From the NCBI RefSeq assembly GCF_000522985.1, contig NZ_CP007128.1:1410220-1474219 (forward strand): a stretch of 64,000 bases of DNA. The letters are read 5' to 3'. Position 1 is the first letter of the stretch, and each line of letters opens with the position of its first letter. The notes under the pieces were generated by a model. The model ran no database searches and had not been told where the DNA came from. It worked only from the letters and a program-made list of their open reading frames with translations. Origin of the DNA: Gemmatirosa kalamazoonensis. Lineage in GTDB: Bacteria; Gemmatimonadota; Gemmatimonadetes; Gemmatimonadales; Gemmatimonadaceae. Both the position numbers and the translations under genes were made by a program. Below are positions 39,477 to 48,918 of the stretch, in pieces.

Positions 39477-42319
39477 GAGCCGGCGCGCGCGGGGCGCGCC
39501 GCGATCGCCGCGCTGCCGCACGCCTCGTCGAGGAGCCGACGCGGCGCGGGGTCCGCGGACGCCCACGCGGCACGCGCGAAGCTGCACGCGGACTCCGCCT
39601 CGGTCGTCGCACCGGCGAGTCGGGCGACCCGCGCGCGCTCGATCGCGAACACGACCTCCATCGGCGTGAGGAACGCCGCCAGCGGCTCGCGCAGCACCGG
39701 GAGCGCGTCGCGCGCCCGTCCCGCGGCGGCGAGCAGCCGCGCCCGCGTCAGCCGGTCGAGGTAGCAGGTCGCGCAGAGCGTGTCCGGCAGCATCGTGAGC
39801 TCGCGGAGCGCCAGCGCGCTGTCGCCGCGGGCGAGCGACCGGTGTGCGCGCGCCGCGGGCTCGTCGTACGCGGCGAGCGCCGACCCACGGGCCGCCCGCT
39901 CGAACGCGTCGATCGACGCCGTGTCGGCGTTCGCCGACCACCACGCCAGCGCGTGCCGAGCCAGGTCGGGGCGACTCCGCGTCCACGCCGCGAAGCGCGC
40001 CCGCGCTGCGGTCGACGGCACGGCGCCGAGGTACGCGAGCTCCGCGAAGATCAGGGCGTCCCGGGGGCCGAGCGTGGTCACCGCCTCGGCGAGGTGCCCG
40101 CGAAACGCGAGCTGTTCGGCGAGTCGCTGACGCATGAACCGCACGTCCGCGAACAGCGGATAGTCGCTCGGACGCCCGGCCGCGAGCAGGCGCCCCACGC
40201 GCGTCGCGGTCTCCGCCGGATCCGGCCACCGGCGCAGCGTGGTCCGGGCCGAGACGAGCGCGTCGGTCGCGGCGGTATCGAGCAGCCGGGTCGTCTCCTC
40301 GGCCGCCGCGGCCTGCGGGTCGAGCAGGCGGATGACGAGCCGGACCCCCCGGTGCGCCGCCTCCATGGGGTTGAGCGCGAGGTAGCGCGTCGCGTAGCCC
40401 TCCGCGCTGTCGGGCCCGTGCAGGTTCAGCGCGAGCTCCACCGGATGGATGTACGCGGGCGCGAAGGCCGAGTCGAGCAGGATCGCGCGGTCGAAGTGGG
40501 ACAGCACCCGCTGCTCGGGCTGCCCGACCTCCGGACCGAAGCCGAAGTGGTAGCCGGCCTCGCCGAGCTGGAACCACGCCTCCGGGTCGCCGGGATAGCG
40601 CGCCACCGCCGAGTCGAGCGTCGCGAACAGCCGCCGCGTCGCGCGCCACGCCGTGAGCGCGTCGGCGGTCGAGGTGGCCGCCGCGCTCAGGGAGTCGGCG
40701 AGCACCAGCAGGCTGTCGTGCGGGCTCAGCCCGTGGTTCAACGCCCCGGCGCGGAGCAGATACTGCGCGGACGCGGGATCGGTGCTCACCCGCTGCCAGG
40801 CGAGCACCTGTCCCAGACGGCGCAGCGGCAGCGCGAACGTGGAGTCGGCGGCGACCGCGGCCTCGTAGTGCACCCGGGCCGAATCCCATCGCGTCCGACG
40901 GAAGTGCTGCTCGCCGAGCAGAAAGGCCTTCAGCGCATCGAGCGAGCGGAACTGCCCGAGCGACCCCTCACGCGCGGCGGCGAGCGCCACGCGGGTGGAG
41001 AGCACGCGCAGCACCGCGACCGTGAGCGAGTCCGTCAGCCGGTCCATCCGCGTGATCGCGTCCCGGCGGGTGACCTCGGCCACGACGCGCGAGCGGCTCA
41101 CGTCGAGCACCACCGCGCGCACGCGCACCGAGTCGGCGCCCGAGCGGATGAGATCTCCGAACACGGCGAAACCCGCTCCGGTGGCGCGGCCGAGCGCGGT
41201 GACCGATGCGCGCTCCGGTCGGTCCGGGAGCCGTCCGATCGCGACCGATGGCGACACGGTGCGCAGCGGCCCGGCACCGTCGAGGTTGCGCGACAGGACG
41301 TCGACCATCCCCTCGCGCCAGTAGCCGAGGTGGGGGTCGAGCACCTGGAACGGCGCCACCACCACCGTGGCCTGATCGACCGGACCGCCGAGCGACGGGG
41401 CGATGAGACGAGCCGCGGAGCTTCCGGTCAACGCCAGCGCCACCGCGCCCACGACCGCCGCCGGCACGAGCAGCCTCCGCCGGGCGGATGTCGCGGAGCC
41501 GATCGGAGCTGGCAGGGAAGCGTCGACCGACACAGGCGGCAGCGCCGGAACTGGGGGCGCGGCCGTCGTGGCTCGCGGCGGGGTCTCGCGCCGCGCCGGC
41601 GTCGTCTCTCCCTCGCGCTGTCGGAGCCGTTCGGCGAGCGCGGCGACGGCGGGGTCGGGCGAGATGTCCAGCTCCTGGCGCATCAACGCGTCGTGCACCC
41701 GAGCGTGCTGCAAGGCGGCCGGGATGTCGCCGGCGCTCGCCAGGGTGCGCATGAGCCCGAGCGCCGCCCGCGCGCCGAGCGGGTCGAGCACCGACAGCCG
41801 GCGCCACCAGCCGGCGGCGACCTCGCAGTCGCCGCGCGCCTCGGCCTCGGTCGCCAGGACGTCCAGCGTGTCGAGGACGCGGCGCCGGATCCGGGCGCGT
41901 TCCTCCTCCACCCATCGCTCGAACTGTGGCGCGCCGCTCAGCGCGAAGCCATCGAGGAACGGGCCGCGGTAGAGCGTGACGGCGTGCTCGGGGCGGTGGC
42001 CGTGCACCGCCGCCCGGAACTCCGCCAGGTCGCTCGAGATCGCCGTCGGGTTGAGTCGCAGGTCGATCGAGCCGAGCGTCGGCTCCTCCACGCGGACGTC
42101 GCGGCGCAGACGAAACAGCGCCTGCCGGAGCGAGTTGCGCCCCTGCTCCTCGCCGGCGTCCGGCCAGAAGAGCGTCACGAGCCGGTCTCGCGAGATCCCA
42201 TCCTCCCCGGCGGCGGCGAGAACGGCCAGGAGGGCGAGCACGCGGCGCTGCATGCCGGCGTGCACCGGCACGCCGTCTCGGTCGAGCGAGAGGCCCCCGA
42301 GGGTGCGTAAGCGCAGCAT
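39473..42319 (-). CDS. BTAD/SARP-type transcriptional regulator with transmembrane helix and TPR tail
   Basis: 948 residues. N-terminal OmpR-like winged helix (LRLRTLGGLSLDRDG; DRLVTLFWPDAGEEQGRNSLRQALFRLRRD, ~1-95), bacterial transcriptional activator domain (~97-232, TLYRGPFLDGFALSGAPQFERWVEEERARIRRR), Pro/Ala linker, one transmembrane helix 283-300, a TolB/FlgO-like part (VVVAPFQVLDPHLGYWREGMVDVLSRNL) and C-terminal TPR-type helices. It would be a membrane-tethered DNA-binding regulator of the CadC/SARP kind. Three direct heptamers lie just upstream of its start. It is coupled to the ligase gene by a GTGA overlap. Confidence 0.88.
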   Translation of the reverse strand: MLRLRTLGGLSLDRDGVPVHAGMQRRVLALLAVLAAAGEDGISRDRLVTLFWPDAGEEQGRNSLRQALFRLRRDVRVEEPTLGSIDLRLNPTAISSDLAEFRAAVHGHRPEHAVTLYRGPFLDGFALSGAPQFERWVEEERARIRRRVLDTLDVLATEAEARGDCEVAAGWWRRLSVLDPLGARAALGLMRTLASAGDIPAALQHARVHDALMRQELDISPDPAVAALAERLRQREGETTPARRETPPRATTAAPPVPALPPVSVDASLPAPIGSATSARRRLLVPAAVVGAVALALTGSSAARLIAPSLGGPVDQATVVVAPFQVLDPHLGYWREGMVDVLSRNLDGAGPLRTVSPSVAIGRLPDRPERASVTALGRATGAGFAVFGDLIRSGADSVRVRAVVLDVSRSRVVAEVTRRDAITRMDRLTDSLTVAVLRVLSTRVALAAAREGSLGQFRSLDALKAFLLGEQHFRRTRWDSARVHYEAAVAADSTFALPLRRLGQVLAWQRVSTDPASAQYLLRAGALNHGLSPHDSLLVLADSLSAAATSTADALTAWRATRRLFATLDSAVARYPGDPEAWFQLGEAGYHFGFGPEVGQPEQRVLSHFDRAILLDSAFAPAYIHPVELALNLHGPDSAEGYATRYLALNPMEAAHRGVRLVIRLLDPQAAAAEETTRLLDTAATDALVSARTTLRRWPDPAETATRVGRLLAAGRPSDYPLFADVRFMRQRLAEQLAFRGHLAEAVTTLGPRDALIFAELAYLGAVPSTAARARFAAWTRSRPDLARHALAWWSANADTASIDAFERAARGSALAAYDEPAARAHRSLARGDSALALRELTMLPDTLCATCYLDRLTRARLLAAAGRARDALPVLREPLAAFLTPMEVVFAIERARVARLAGATTEAESACSFARAAWASADPAPRRLLDEACGSAAIAARPARAGS

Positions 42320-42328
42320 GGAGCGGCA

Positions 42329-42357
42329 GTTAACGCGATGGTAACAGAGCTCTAACG
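42329..42357 (+). promoter_or_regulatory. Three direct heptamers at 11-bp spacing, candidate BTAD/SARP operator
   Basis: GTTAACG (42329-42335), GGTAACA (42340-42346) and TCTAACG (42351-42357), each separated by exactly 4 bp. SARP regulators bind such direct heptamers on one DNA face, with the last repeat about 8 bp before the -10 box; here TACTGT (42367-42372) is 9 bp downstream, facing the lipoprotein/surface-protein operon. The first repeat is 10 bp from the BTAD start codon, so self-regulation is also possible. Confidence 0.6.
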
Positions 42358-42522
42358 CCGGGCGGCTACTGTGTCGGCCGCCGTCCTGGGGCGCAAGCGA
42401 CGCTCCAGCAAGCGCGCGGCCACTCGGCCGTAGCCGACGGCTCCGGATTCCCGCCGCGGCCCCACCTGCCGGACCAGCCGGCGCCGCGGCCCCGTCTCAC
42501 GTGCTCGTCTGGAGAGCCCCTC

Positions 42523-42822
42523 ATGCAGCACCGCCGTCTCGTCGTGTCGGCCGCGTTCCTCGCGGTCGGCGTCCTCGGCGCCCTCGCCGCCTGCGACTCC
42601 AAGAAGGACGCCGCAGCGCCGACCGCGCCCGTCTCCACCCCCGCGCTCTCGGCCAGTCCGAACGTCGCCACCGCGATCGGCGAGCGCGTCGCGTCGGTCT
42701 GCCGCGGCTACCAGCGCGAGCAGGCCCGCGTCGCCGCCGAGCTGGCGAAGGCGCCGAAGGACGCCGAGCTGTCGCGCCAGGCGACGGCGATCGCGTCGAT
42801 GATTCGCACCACCTGCGAGTGA
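42523..42822 (+). CDS. Small lipoprotein
   Basis: 99 residues. Signal LVVSAAFLAVGVLGALAACDS with lipobox LAAC (Cys24), Ala/Pro-rich linker, and a helical domain with two cysteines (SVCRGYQREQARVAAEL and IRTTCE) likely to pair. No family is recognised. It lies 14 bp upstream of the giant MBG-repeat gene and probably shares its promoter. Confidence 0.78.
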   Translation: MQHRRLVVSAAFLAVGVLGALAACDSKKDAAAPTAPVSTPALSASPNVATAIGERVASVCRGYQREQARVAAELAKAPKDAELSRQATAIASMIRTTCE

Positions 42823-42836
42823 GAGGGCCGCGTCGC

Positions 42837-45800
42837 ATGCGCTTCTCTCTTAGCCGCCTGCTCTCGGTCCTGACCGCCGTCGTCGTGTACGGCGCGCCGG
42901 TCGCCGGCCAGCAGGTCGAGCCGCCGCAGCCCGCGCAGCCCGCGTCCCCCGCGCTGCCGGCCCCGTCGCAGGCACCCGATACGTCGCACCTCCCGCCCCC
43001 GCCGCACGACGGTCGTCCCAAGGGTCCGCCTCCGGCGGACTCCGTGCGACTAGCTGCCGGGACGTCCACTCCGAGCTCGCCCATCGAGACCGCGCCGGCA
43101 GCGAGCACGGGCAAGGCGCTCGTCTACTGCCCCCCGTCGGACGCCACGGGGTGCGGCGCGATCGTCGCCGCGCTGAGCGGCACCTTCCCCGTCGGCGTGG
43201 AGCGCGGATACGACGGCAGCGCCGGCACCGTCGATCTCGCGTCCGCGGATCTGTCGCGGTACGCGCTCTTCGTGATCCCGTCGCTCGCCGATGGCGGCGC
43301 CGCTCGGCCGTACGACCTCCTGCGCTCGACCGCCATCGCCGCCCGGCTGAAGGACGGTGTGACCGGGCGCGTCGCCGTCTGGTCCGGCACGCCCGACCTC
43401 GGCGCCAGCGACCGGCCGTCCAAGGACCGGCTCCTCGTCGGCCTCGCCCGGTGGGCGGCGGCGACGTTCGAGACGCGCGGCACGACCGGACTCGTCGCGC
43501 TGCAGGATCTTTCCGACGACGCCACCACGCGCTACGGCTGGCTCGCCGGCATCTCGGCCGCGGTGGTCGGCGCCGACGCGGCGCTCGCGTCGCACGCGAG
43601 CGTGACCGGCCTGACGGCGGCCGGCGAGGCCGTCGTCGGGTCGGGCGCCCCGACGCTCGCGTACGACAACATGGCCAGCTACGGCCTCACGTTAGGCGCC
43701 GGCGCACCGGCGGGTGAGGAGGTCGCCGCCCGCGGCGCCGACGGCTCGAAGGCGGTGCTCGTAACGTACGTGCCCGCGGCGGTCGCCGGCGTGTCGGCGT
43801 CGCGCGCGATCGGCGCGTTCGGAGCGGCCAATCTGCTGGCGGGCGTCGGGACGACCACGTACAGCTACGCGCAGTACGTGACGTACGGGCGCGGCACGTA
43901 TCAGCTCTACGCCTACGCCTTCACCGGCACGATCAATACCGGCTCCAACTACGTGACCTGCGGCAGCATGGCGTTCACGGACGCCGCCAGCGGCGCCGCA
44001 GTCGCCACCGGCACCGCGCTCTACGCGTCGAGCGGCAGTCCGTGGTTCTACGCGCCGTCGCAGGCGCCGTACATCTCGTCCACGCTCTATCCGCTCGGCA
44101 CGTACACGCTGCGTGCGGCGTTCCAGCCGGCCGCGGTCGGCTGCGACTACCAGGCGAGCAGCACGACGATGTCCCTGATCGTCAGGCGCGGCGCGCGCTG
44201 GCAGTCGCAGCAGATCGACGGCGCCCCGACCACGTCGACCTACGTGACCGCCGGGGCGACGCACACGGTGAGCGCCGTCGCGCTCGACGAGCTCGCGAAC
44301 GCGCCGATGGCGAGCAGCCCGACGCTGGTGTACGTGTACGAGGAGGTGCCGAACGGCTCGTGCTGGAACGGCTACTACTACTACACGTGCACCACCTGGC
44401 AGTACGTCGGCCAGACCACCGTCAACACCGACGCGACGGGGAAGCTCACCTACTCGTACGCGATCCCGGCGAACACGACGCACACGTACATCTTCGAGGC
44501 GCGTACCCGCGACGACGACACCTACGCGGGCGAGTGGACCTACTTCTATCTGTACCCACGCACCGCCACGACGGCGAGCATCGGTGCGAACCCGGCGAAC
44601 GGCTCGGCGTTCGGCCAGACGGTCGCGTTCTCGACCACGGTGACCGGCGCCGGCGGCACGCCGACCGGCACCGTCTACCTCAAGGTGGACAACAGCTACG
44701 TGGTGGCGCAGCCGCTCGTGAACGGCAGCGCGACGCTGTCCTACGCCGGCATGTCCAGCGGCGTGCACACCGTCAGCATCTACTACCTGGGCGACGCCAC
44801 CTACGCGCAGACCGGCACCGCGGGCAGCACGTCGCAGAGCATCACGTACACCGTCGGCAAGGCCACGCCGATCGTGACGTGGAGCGCGCCCGCCGCGATC
44901 ACCTACGGCACCGCGCTCTCCGGCACGCAGCTGAACGCGACCGCGTCGGTCCCCGGCACGTTCACGTACAGCCCCGCCGCCGGCACCACGCTCGGCGTCG
45001 GCGAGGACCAGCCGCTCACCGTCACGTTCACGCCGACGAACACCACGAGCTACGAGACGGTCACGAAGACCGTCACCATCGACGTGGCGCAGGCGACGCA
45101 GACCATCACGTTCGCCGGCGCGCCCGCGAGTGCGGTGTACGGCGCCACGTTCGACGTCACCGCGTCGGCGTCGTCGCAGCTGCCGGTGGCCGTGCAGGCG
45201 AGCGGCGCGTGCACCGCGAGCGGCCCCACGGTGACCATGAGCGCCGGCACCGGCACGTGTACGCTCACCGCGACGCAGGCCGGCAACGCGAGCTACGCCG
45301 CCGCGGCGCCCGTCACGCTCACCACGACGGCCGCGCGCAAGACGACCGCGATCACGCTCGACGCGTCCGCCGCGACCTACGACGGTGCCGCGCACGCCGC
45401 GACGGCCTCGACGCCGGAGCTCGGGGCGGCCGGCATCGCGATCACCTACGACGGCGCGGCCGCCGCGCCGACGGCCGCCGGCAGCTACGCCGTGGTGGCC
45501 ACGCTCACCGACGCGAACTACCAGGCGCCCAACGCGACCGGCACGCTCGTCATCGGCAAGGCGACGGCGACGCTGACGCTCGGCGCGCTGAGCGCGACGT
45601 ACGACGGCGCGGCGAAGGCGGCCGCCGTCACGACCTCGCCGGCCGGGCTCACCGGCGTCGCCGTCACGTACGACGGGGCTTCGGCGGCACCCTCGGGCGC
45701 GGGGAGCTACGCCGTCGTCGCGACGCTCGCGAACCCGAACTACCAGGCGACGAACGCCACCGGCACGCTGGAGATCGGGAAGGCATCGTCGACCGTCACC

Positions 45801-48767
45801 GTGACGTGCAGCCCGGCGTCGGTCGGCTACGACGGTACCCCGAAGACGCCGTGCACCGCGTCGGTCGCGGGCGCGGGCGGCCTGAGCCAGTCGCTCACGC
45901 CGACGTACGCGGCCAACACGAACGTCGGCACGGCGACGGCGACCGGCACGTTCGCGGGTGAAGCGAACCACCTCGGCAGCACGAGCACCGCGACGTTCAC
46001 CATCACGAAGGCGACGCCGGCGATCGCCTGGAACGCGCCGGCGGCGATCACGTATGGCGCGGCGTTAGGCGCCGCGCAGCTGAACGCCACGGCGAGCGTG
46101 CCGGGTTCGTTCGTGTACTCGCCGGCGGCGGGCGCGCTGCCTAACGCGGGCGACGCGCAGTCGCTGTCGGTCACGTTCACGCCGACCGACGCCGCGAACT
46201 ACACCACCGCCACGGCGACGGTCACGATCGACGTGCGCAAGGCGCCGTCCGTGGCGACCGTGACCTGCCCGGCGTCGGTGACCTACGACGGCACCGCGCG
46301 CACGCCCTGCTCGGCGACCGTCACCGGTGCCGGCAACTTCTCGGCGACGCCCGCCCCGACGTACGCGAACAACACGAACGCCGGGACGGCCACGGCGAGC
46401 GTGAGCTACGCCGGCGACGCGAACCACGAGGCGAGCTCCGGCAGCGCTACGTTCGCGATCGAGAAGGCCGCGTCCGCGGTCGTGGTGAGTTGCCCGGCGA
46501 CCGCGGTGTTCACCGGGGCCGCGCTGGCGCCGTGCACCGCGGCGGCGAACGGGGTCGGTGGTCTCGCCGCGTCGCTCGCGCCGACGTACGCCGCGAACAC
46601 GAACGTCGGCACCGCCACCGCGAGCGCGGCATTCGCGGGCGACGCCAACCACGTCGGCAGCAGCGGCAGCGCGACGTTCGGCATCACGAAGGCGCCGGCT
46701 GCGGTCACGGTCTCGTGCCCGACCGCGCCGCTCACGTACGATGGCAGCGCGCAGACGCCGTGCACCGCGAACGTCGCCGGCGCCGGTGGCCTGAGCCGGT
46801 CGCTCACGCCCGCCTACTCGGGCAACACGAACGTCGGCGCCGCGACGGCGACCGCCGCCTTCGACGGCGACGCGAACCACGACGCTGCCACCGGGAGCGC
46901 CACGTTCTCGATCGCCAAGGCGCCCGCCGCGGTGACCGTGACGTGCGCGTCGGCGACGCAGACCTACGACGGCACACCGAAGACGCCGTGCGCCGCGACG
47001 GTCACTGGCGCGGGCGGGCTGAGCGCGGCCGTGACCCCCGTGACCTACACCGCCAACACGAACGCCGGCACGGCGAGCGCCGGTGCCGCCTTCGCCGGTG
47101 ACGCGAACCACGATCCGGCGAGCGGCAGCGCGACGTTCACGATCGGCAAGGCCGCGTCGAGCGTGGCCGTGAGCTGCCCCGCGTCGGTCGTCTACACCGG
47201 CGGTGCGCTCGCGCCGTGCACGGCGGCGGTGAGCGGACCGGGCACCGTCACGGGCGCGGCGGCGCTCACGTACGCCGCGAACACGAACGCGGGGTCGGCG
47301 TCGGTGAGCGCGAGCTATCCGGGTGACGCGAACCACGACGGCAGCGCGGGCACCGGCGGGTTCACCATCGCGAAGGCCCCGTCCACGGTGACCGTCACCT
47401 GCACGCCGGCCACGCTCACGTTCGACGGCACGGCGCGGACGCCGTGCGCCGCGCGCGCCACCGGTGCGGGCGGGCTCGACGTCGCCGTGTCGCCGCTGAC
47501 GTACGCGAACAACACGAACGTCGGCGCGGCGAAGGCGAGCGCCGCGTTCGCGGGCGACGCGAACCACGATGGGAGCGCGGGCGCGGGCGGCTTCGCCATC
47601 ACCGCCGCGGCCACCACCGCGTCGCTCACCGTCTCGCCGAGCTCCCAGCAGTACAGCGACCAGGTGACGCTGACGGCGAAGCTCTCGCCGGCCGCGCTCG
47701 GAACCGTCGCGCCGGCCACCGGCGTGACGTTCAAGATCGCCGGGCAGACCGTCGGCACCGCGACGCTCGCGCCCGCGGCGGGCGGGCTGGTGGGCACGCT
47801 CGTCGTCACGTTAGGCACGTCGCTTCCGCCCGGCGTGAAGGCGGTGACCGCCGACTTCACCGGCGTGAATGCGAACTTCACCGTGAACTCGGCTTCCACG
47901 TCGTTCACCGTCGCGCCGGAGGACGCCCGCGTCACGTACACGGGCGCCACCTACGCGTCCACGGCCGGCGTGAACAGCACGACTGCCGCGGTGACGCTCA
48001 GCGCGACCATCATGGACGCCACCGCCGCCGCCGGCGACCCGGCGTACGACGCGAGCGCCGGCGACGTGCGCAACGCGAGCGTGCGCTTCGTCGATCGCGC
48101 GAGCGGCGCGACGCTGTGCTCGGCCCCCGTGGGACTCGTGTCGTCCGCGGACACCAAGACCGGCACCGTGTCGTGCAACTGGTCGGCGAGCCTCGGCAGC
48201 CAGGAGAGTGCCACCTGGACCGTCGGCGTCGTCGTCGATGGCTTCTACGCGCGCAACAGCGCGGACGACAACACCGTGGTGACCGTCGCTCTGCCGATCG
48301 GCGGCATGATCAGCGGCGGCGGCTTCCTCGTGAACTCGGCGTCGGGCGGCCAGTACGCCGGACAGGCCGGGCTGAAGACGAACTACGGGTTCAACGTGAA
48401 GTACAACAAGCAGCTCACGAACCTGCAGGGGAGCCTCAACGTCATCGTCCGCAACGGCGGTCGCACGTACCAGATCAAGGCCAACTCGATGACGTCGCTC
48501 GCGACGGACGCGGTGAACACGCCGTACACGGCGCAGTTCGCGGCCAAGGCGAGCATCCAGGACATCACCGATCCGACCAACGTGATCGCCGTGGACGGCA
48601 ACGCCACCCTCCAGGTGACGCTCACCGACCGCGGGTCGCCCGGTTCGAATGACTCGCTCGGCATCGCCGTGTTCAACAAGAGCGGCGGGCTGTGGTTCGC
48701 GAGCAACTGGAACGGCACGAAGACCGTCGAGCAGACGATCGGCGGCGGCGACGTGGTCGTGCGGTAG
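42837..48767 (+). CDS. Giant secreted MBG/Ig-like repeat protein
   Basis: 1976 residues from ATG at 42837. Signal peptide MRFSLSRLLSVLTAVVVYGAPVAG, Pro-rich linker, an N-terminal globular region (~80-330, KALVYCPPSD...), a Tyr-rich beta region (~340-560), an Ig-like domain (~580-665, PANGSAFGQTVAFSTTVTG), MBG-type domains (~670-980) and seven ~75-residue units (~983-1591) with V-T/S-C, YDGT-x-x-TPC, NTN-x-G-x-A and GDANH landmarks. Each unit has two cysteines ~15 residues apart. The C-terminal ~155 residues (GGGFLVNSASGGQYAGQAG...) form a separate beta domain often found at the end of such proteins. Probable surface adhesin or matrix protein; no sorting tail is seen. Confidence 0.88.
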   Translation: MRFSLSRLLSVLTAVVVYGAPVAGQQVEPPQPAQPASPALPAPSQAPDTSHLPPPPHDGRPKGPPPADSVRLAAGTSTPSSPIETAPAASTGKALVYCPPSDATGCGAIVAALSGTFPVGVERGYDGSAGTVDLASADLSRYALFVIPSLADGGAARPYDLLRSTAIAARLKDGVTGRVAVWSGTPDLGASDRPSKDRLLVGLARWAAATFETRGTTGLVALQDLSDDATTRYGWLAGISAAVVGADAALASHASVTGLTAAGEAVVGSGAPTLAYDNMASYGLTLGAGAPAGEEVAARGADGSKAVLVTYVPAAVAGVSASRAIGAFGAANLLAGVGTTTYSYAQYVTYGRGTYQLYAYAFTGTINTGSNYVTCGSMAFTDAASGAAVATGTALYASSGSPWFYAPSQAPYISSTLYPLGTYTLRAAFQPAAVGCDYQASSTTMSLIVRRGARWQSQQIDGAPTTSTYVTAGATHTVSAVALDELANAPMASSPTLVYVYEEVPNGSCWNGYYYYTCTTWQYVGQTTVNTDATGKLTYSYAIPANTTHTYIFEARTRDDDTYAGEWTYFYLYPRTATTASIGANPANGSAFGQTVAFSTTVTGAGGTPTGTVYLKVDNSYVVAQPLVNGSATLSYAGMSSGVHTVSIYYLGDATYAQTGTAGSTSQSITYTVGKATPIVTWSAPAAITYGTALSGTQLNATASVPGTFTYSPAAGTTLGVGEDQPLTVTFTPTNTTSYETVTKTVTIDVAQATQTITFAGAPASAVYGATFDVTASASSQLPVAVQASGACTASGPTVTMSAGTGTCTLTATQAGNASYAAAAPVTLTTTAARKTTAITLDASAATYDGAAHAATASTPELGAAGIAITYDGAAAAPTAAGSYAVVATLTDANYQAPNATGTLVIGKATATLTLGALSATYDGAAKAAAVTTSPAGLTGVAVTYDGASAAPSGAGSYAVVATLANPNYQATNATGTLEIGKASSTVTVTCSPASVGYDGTPKTPCTASVAGAGGLSQSLTPTYAANTNVGTATATGTFAGEANHLGSTSTATFTITKATPAIAWNAPAAITYGAALGAAQLNATASVPGSFVYSPAAGALPNAGDAQSLSVTFTPTDAANYTTATATVTIDVRKAPSVATVTCPASVTYDGTARTPCSATVTGAGNFSATPAPTYANNTNAGTATASVSYAGDANHEASSGSATFAIEKAASAVVVSCPATAVFTGAALAPCTAAANGVGGLAASLAPTYAANTNVGTATASAAFAGDANHVGSSGSATFGITKAPAAVTVSCPTAPLTYDGSAQTPCTANVAGAGGLSRSLTPAYSGNTNVGAATATAAFDGDANHDAATGSATFSIAKAPAAVTVTCASATQTYDGTPKTPCAATVTGAGGLSAAVTPVTYTANTNAGTASAGAAFAGDANHDPASGSATFTIGKAASSVAVSCPASVVYTGGALAPCTAAVSGPGTVTGAAALTYAANTNAGSASVSASYPGDANHDGSAGTGGFTIAKAPSTVTVTCTPATLTFDGTARTPCAARATGAGGLDVAVSPLTYANNTNVGAAKASAAFAGDANHDGSAGAGGFAITAAATTASLTVSPSSQQYSDQVTLTAKLSPAALGTVAPATGVTFKIAGQTVGTATLAPAAGGLVGTLVVTLGTSLPPGVKAVTADFTGVNANFTVNSASTSFTVAPEDARVTYTGATYASTAGVNSTTAAVTLSATIMDATAAAGDPAYDASAGDVRNASVRFVDRASGATLCSAPVGLVSSADTKTGTVSCNWSASLGSQESATWTVGVVVDGFYARNSADDNTVVTVALPIGGMISGGGFLVNSASGGQYAGQAGLKTNYGFNVKYNKQLTNLQGSLNVIVRNGGRTYQIKANSMTSLATDAVNTPYTAQFAAKASIQDITDPTNVIAVDGNATLQVTLTDRGSPGSNDSLGIAVFNKSGGLWFASNWNGTKTVEQTIGGGDVVVR

Positions 48768-48790
48768 GGCGACCGTCGACCGACGTACGG

Positions 48791-48821
48791 ACGGCCGCGG
48801 GGGCATTGCCTCCGCGGCCGT
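48791..48821 (+). terminator. Hairpin after the MBG-repeat gene
   Basis: ACGGCCGCGG (48791-48800) and CCGCGGCCGT (48812-48821), a 10-bp perfect stem with an 11-nt loop, 23 bp after the stop; followed by TCGCGTTAGGC without a T-tract. Confidence 0.6.
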
Positions 48822-48918
48822 TCGCGTTAGGCGGCCGGGCGCGCGCCGTCTCCGGCGAATGTGACGCGCGATGCCGGCCGACGGGTCATGCAAGAATCAC
48901 CCTTTTCCCGGTGCGCTT

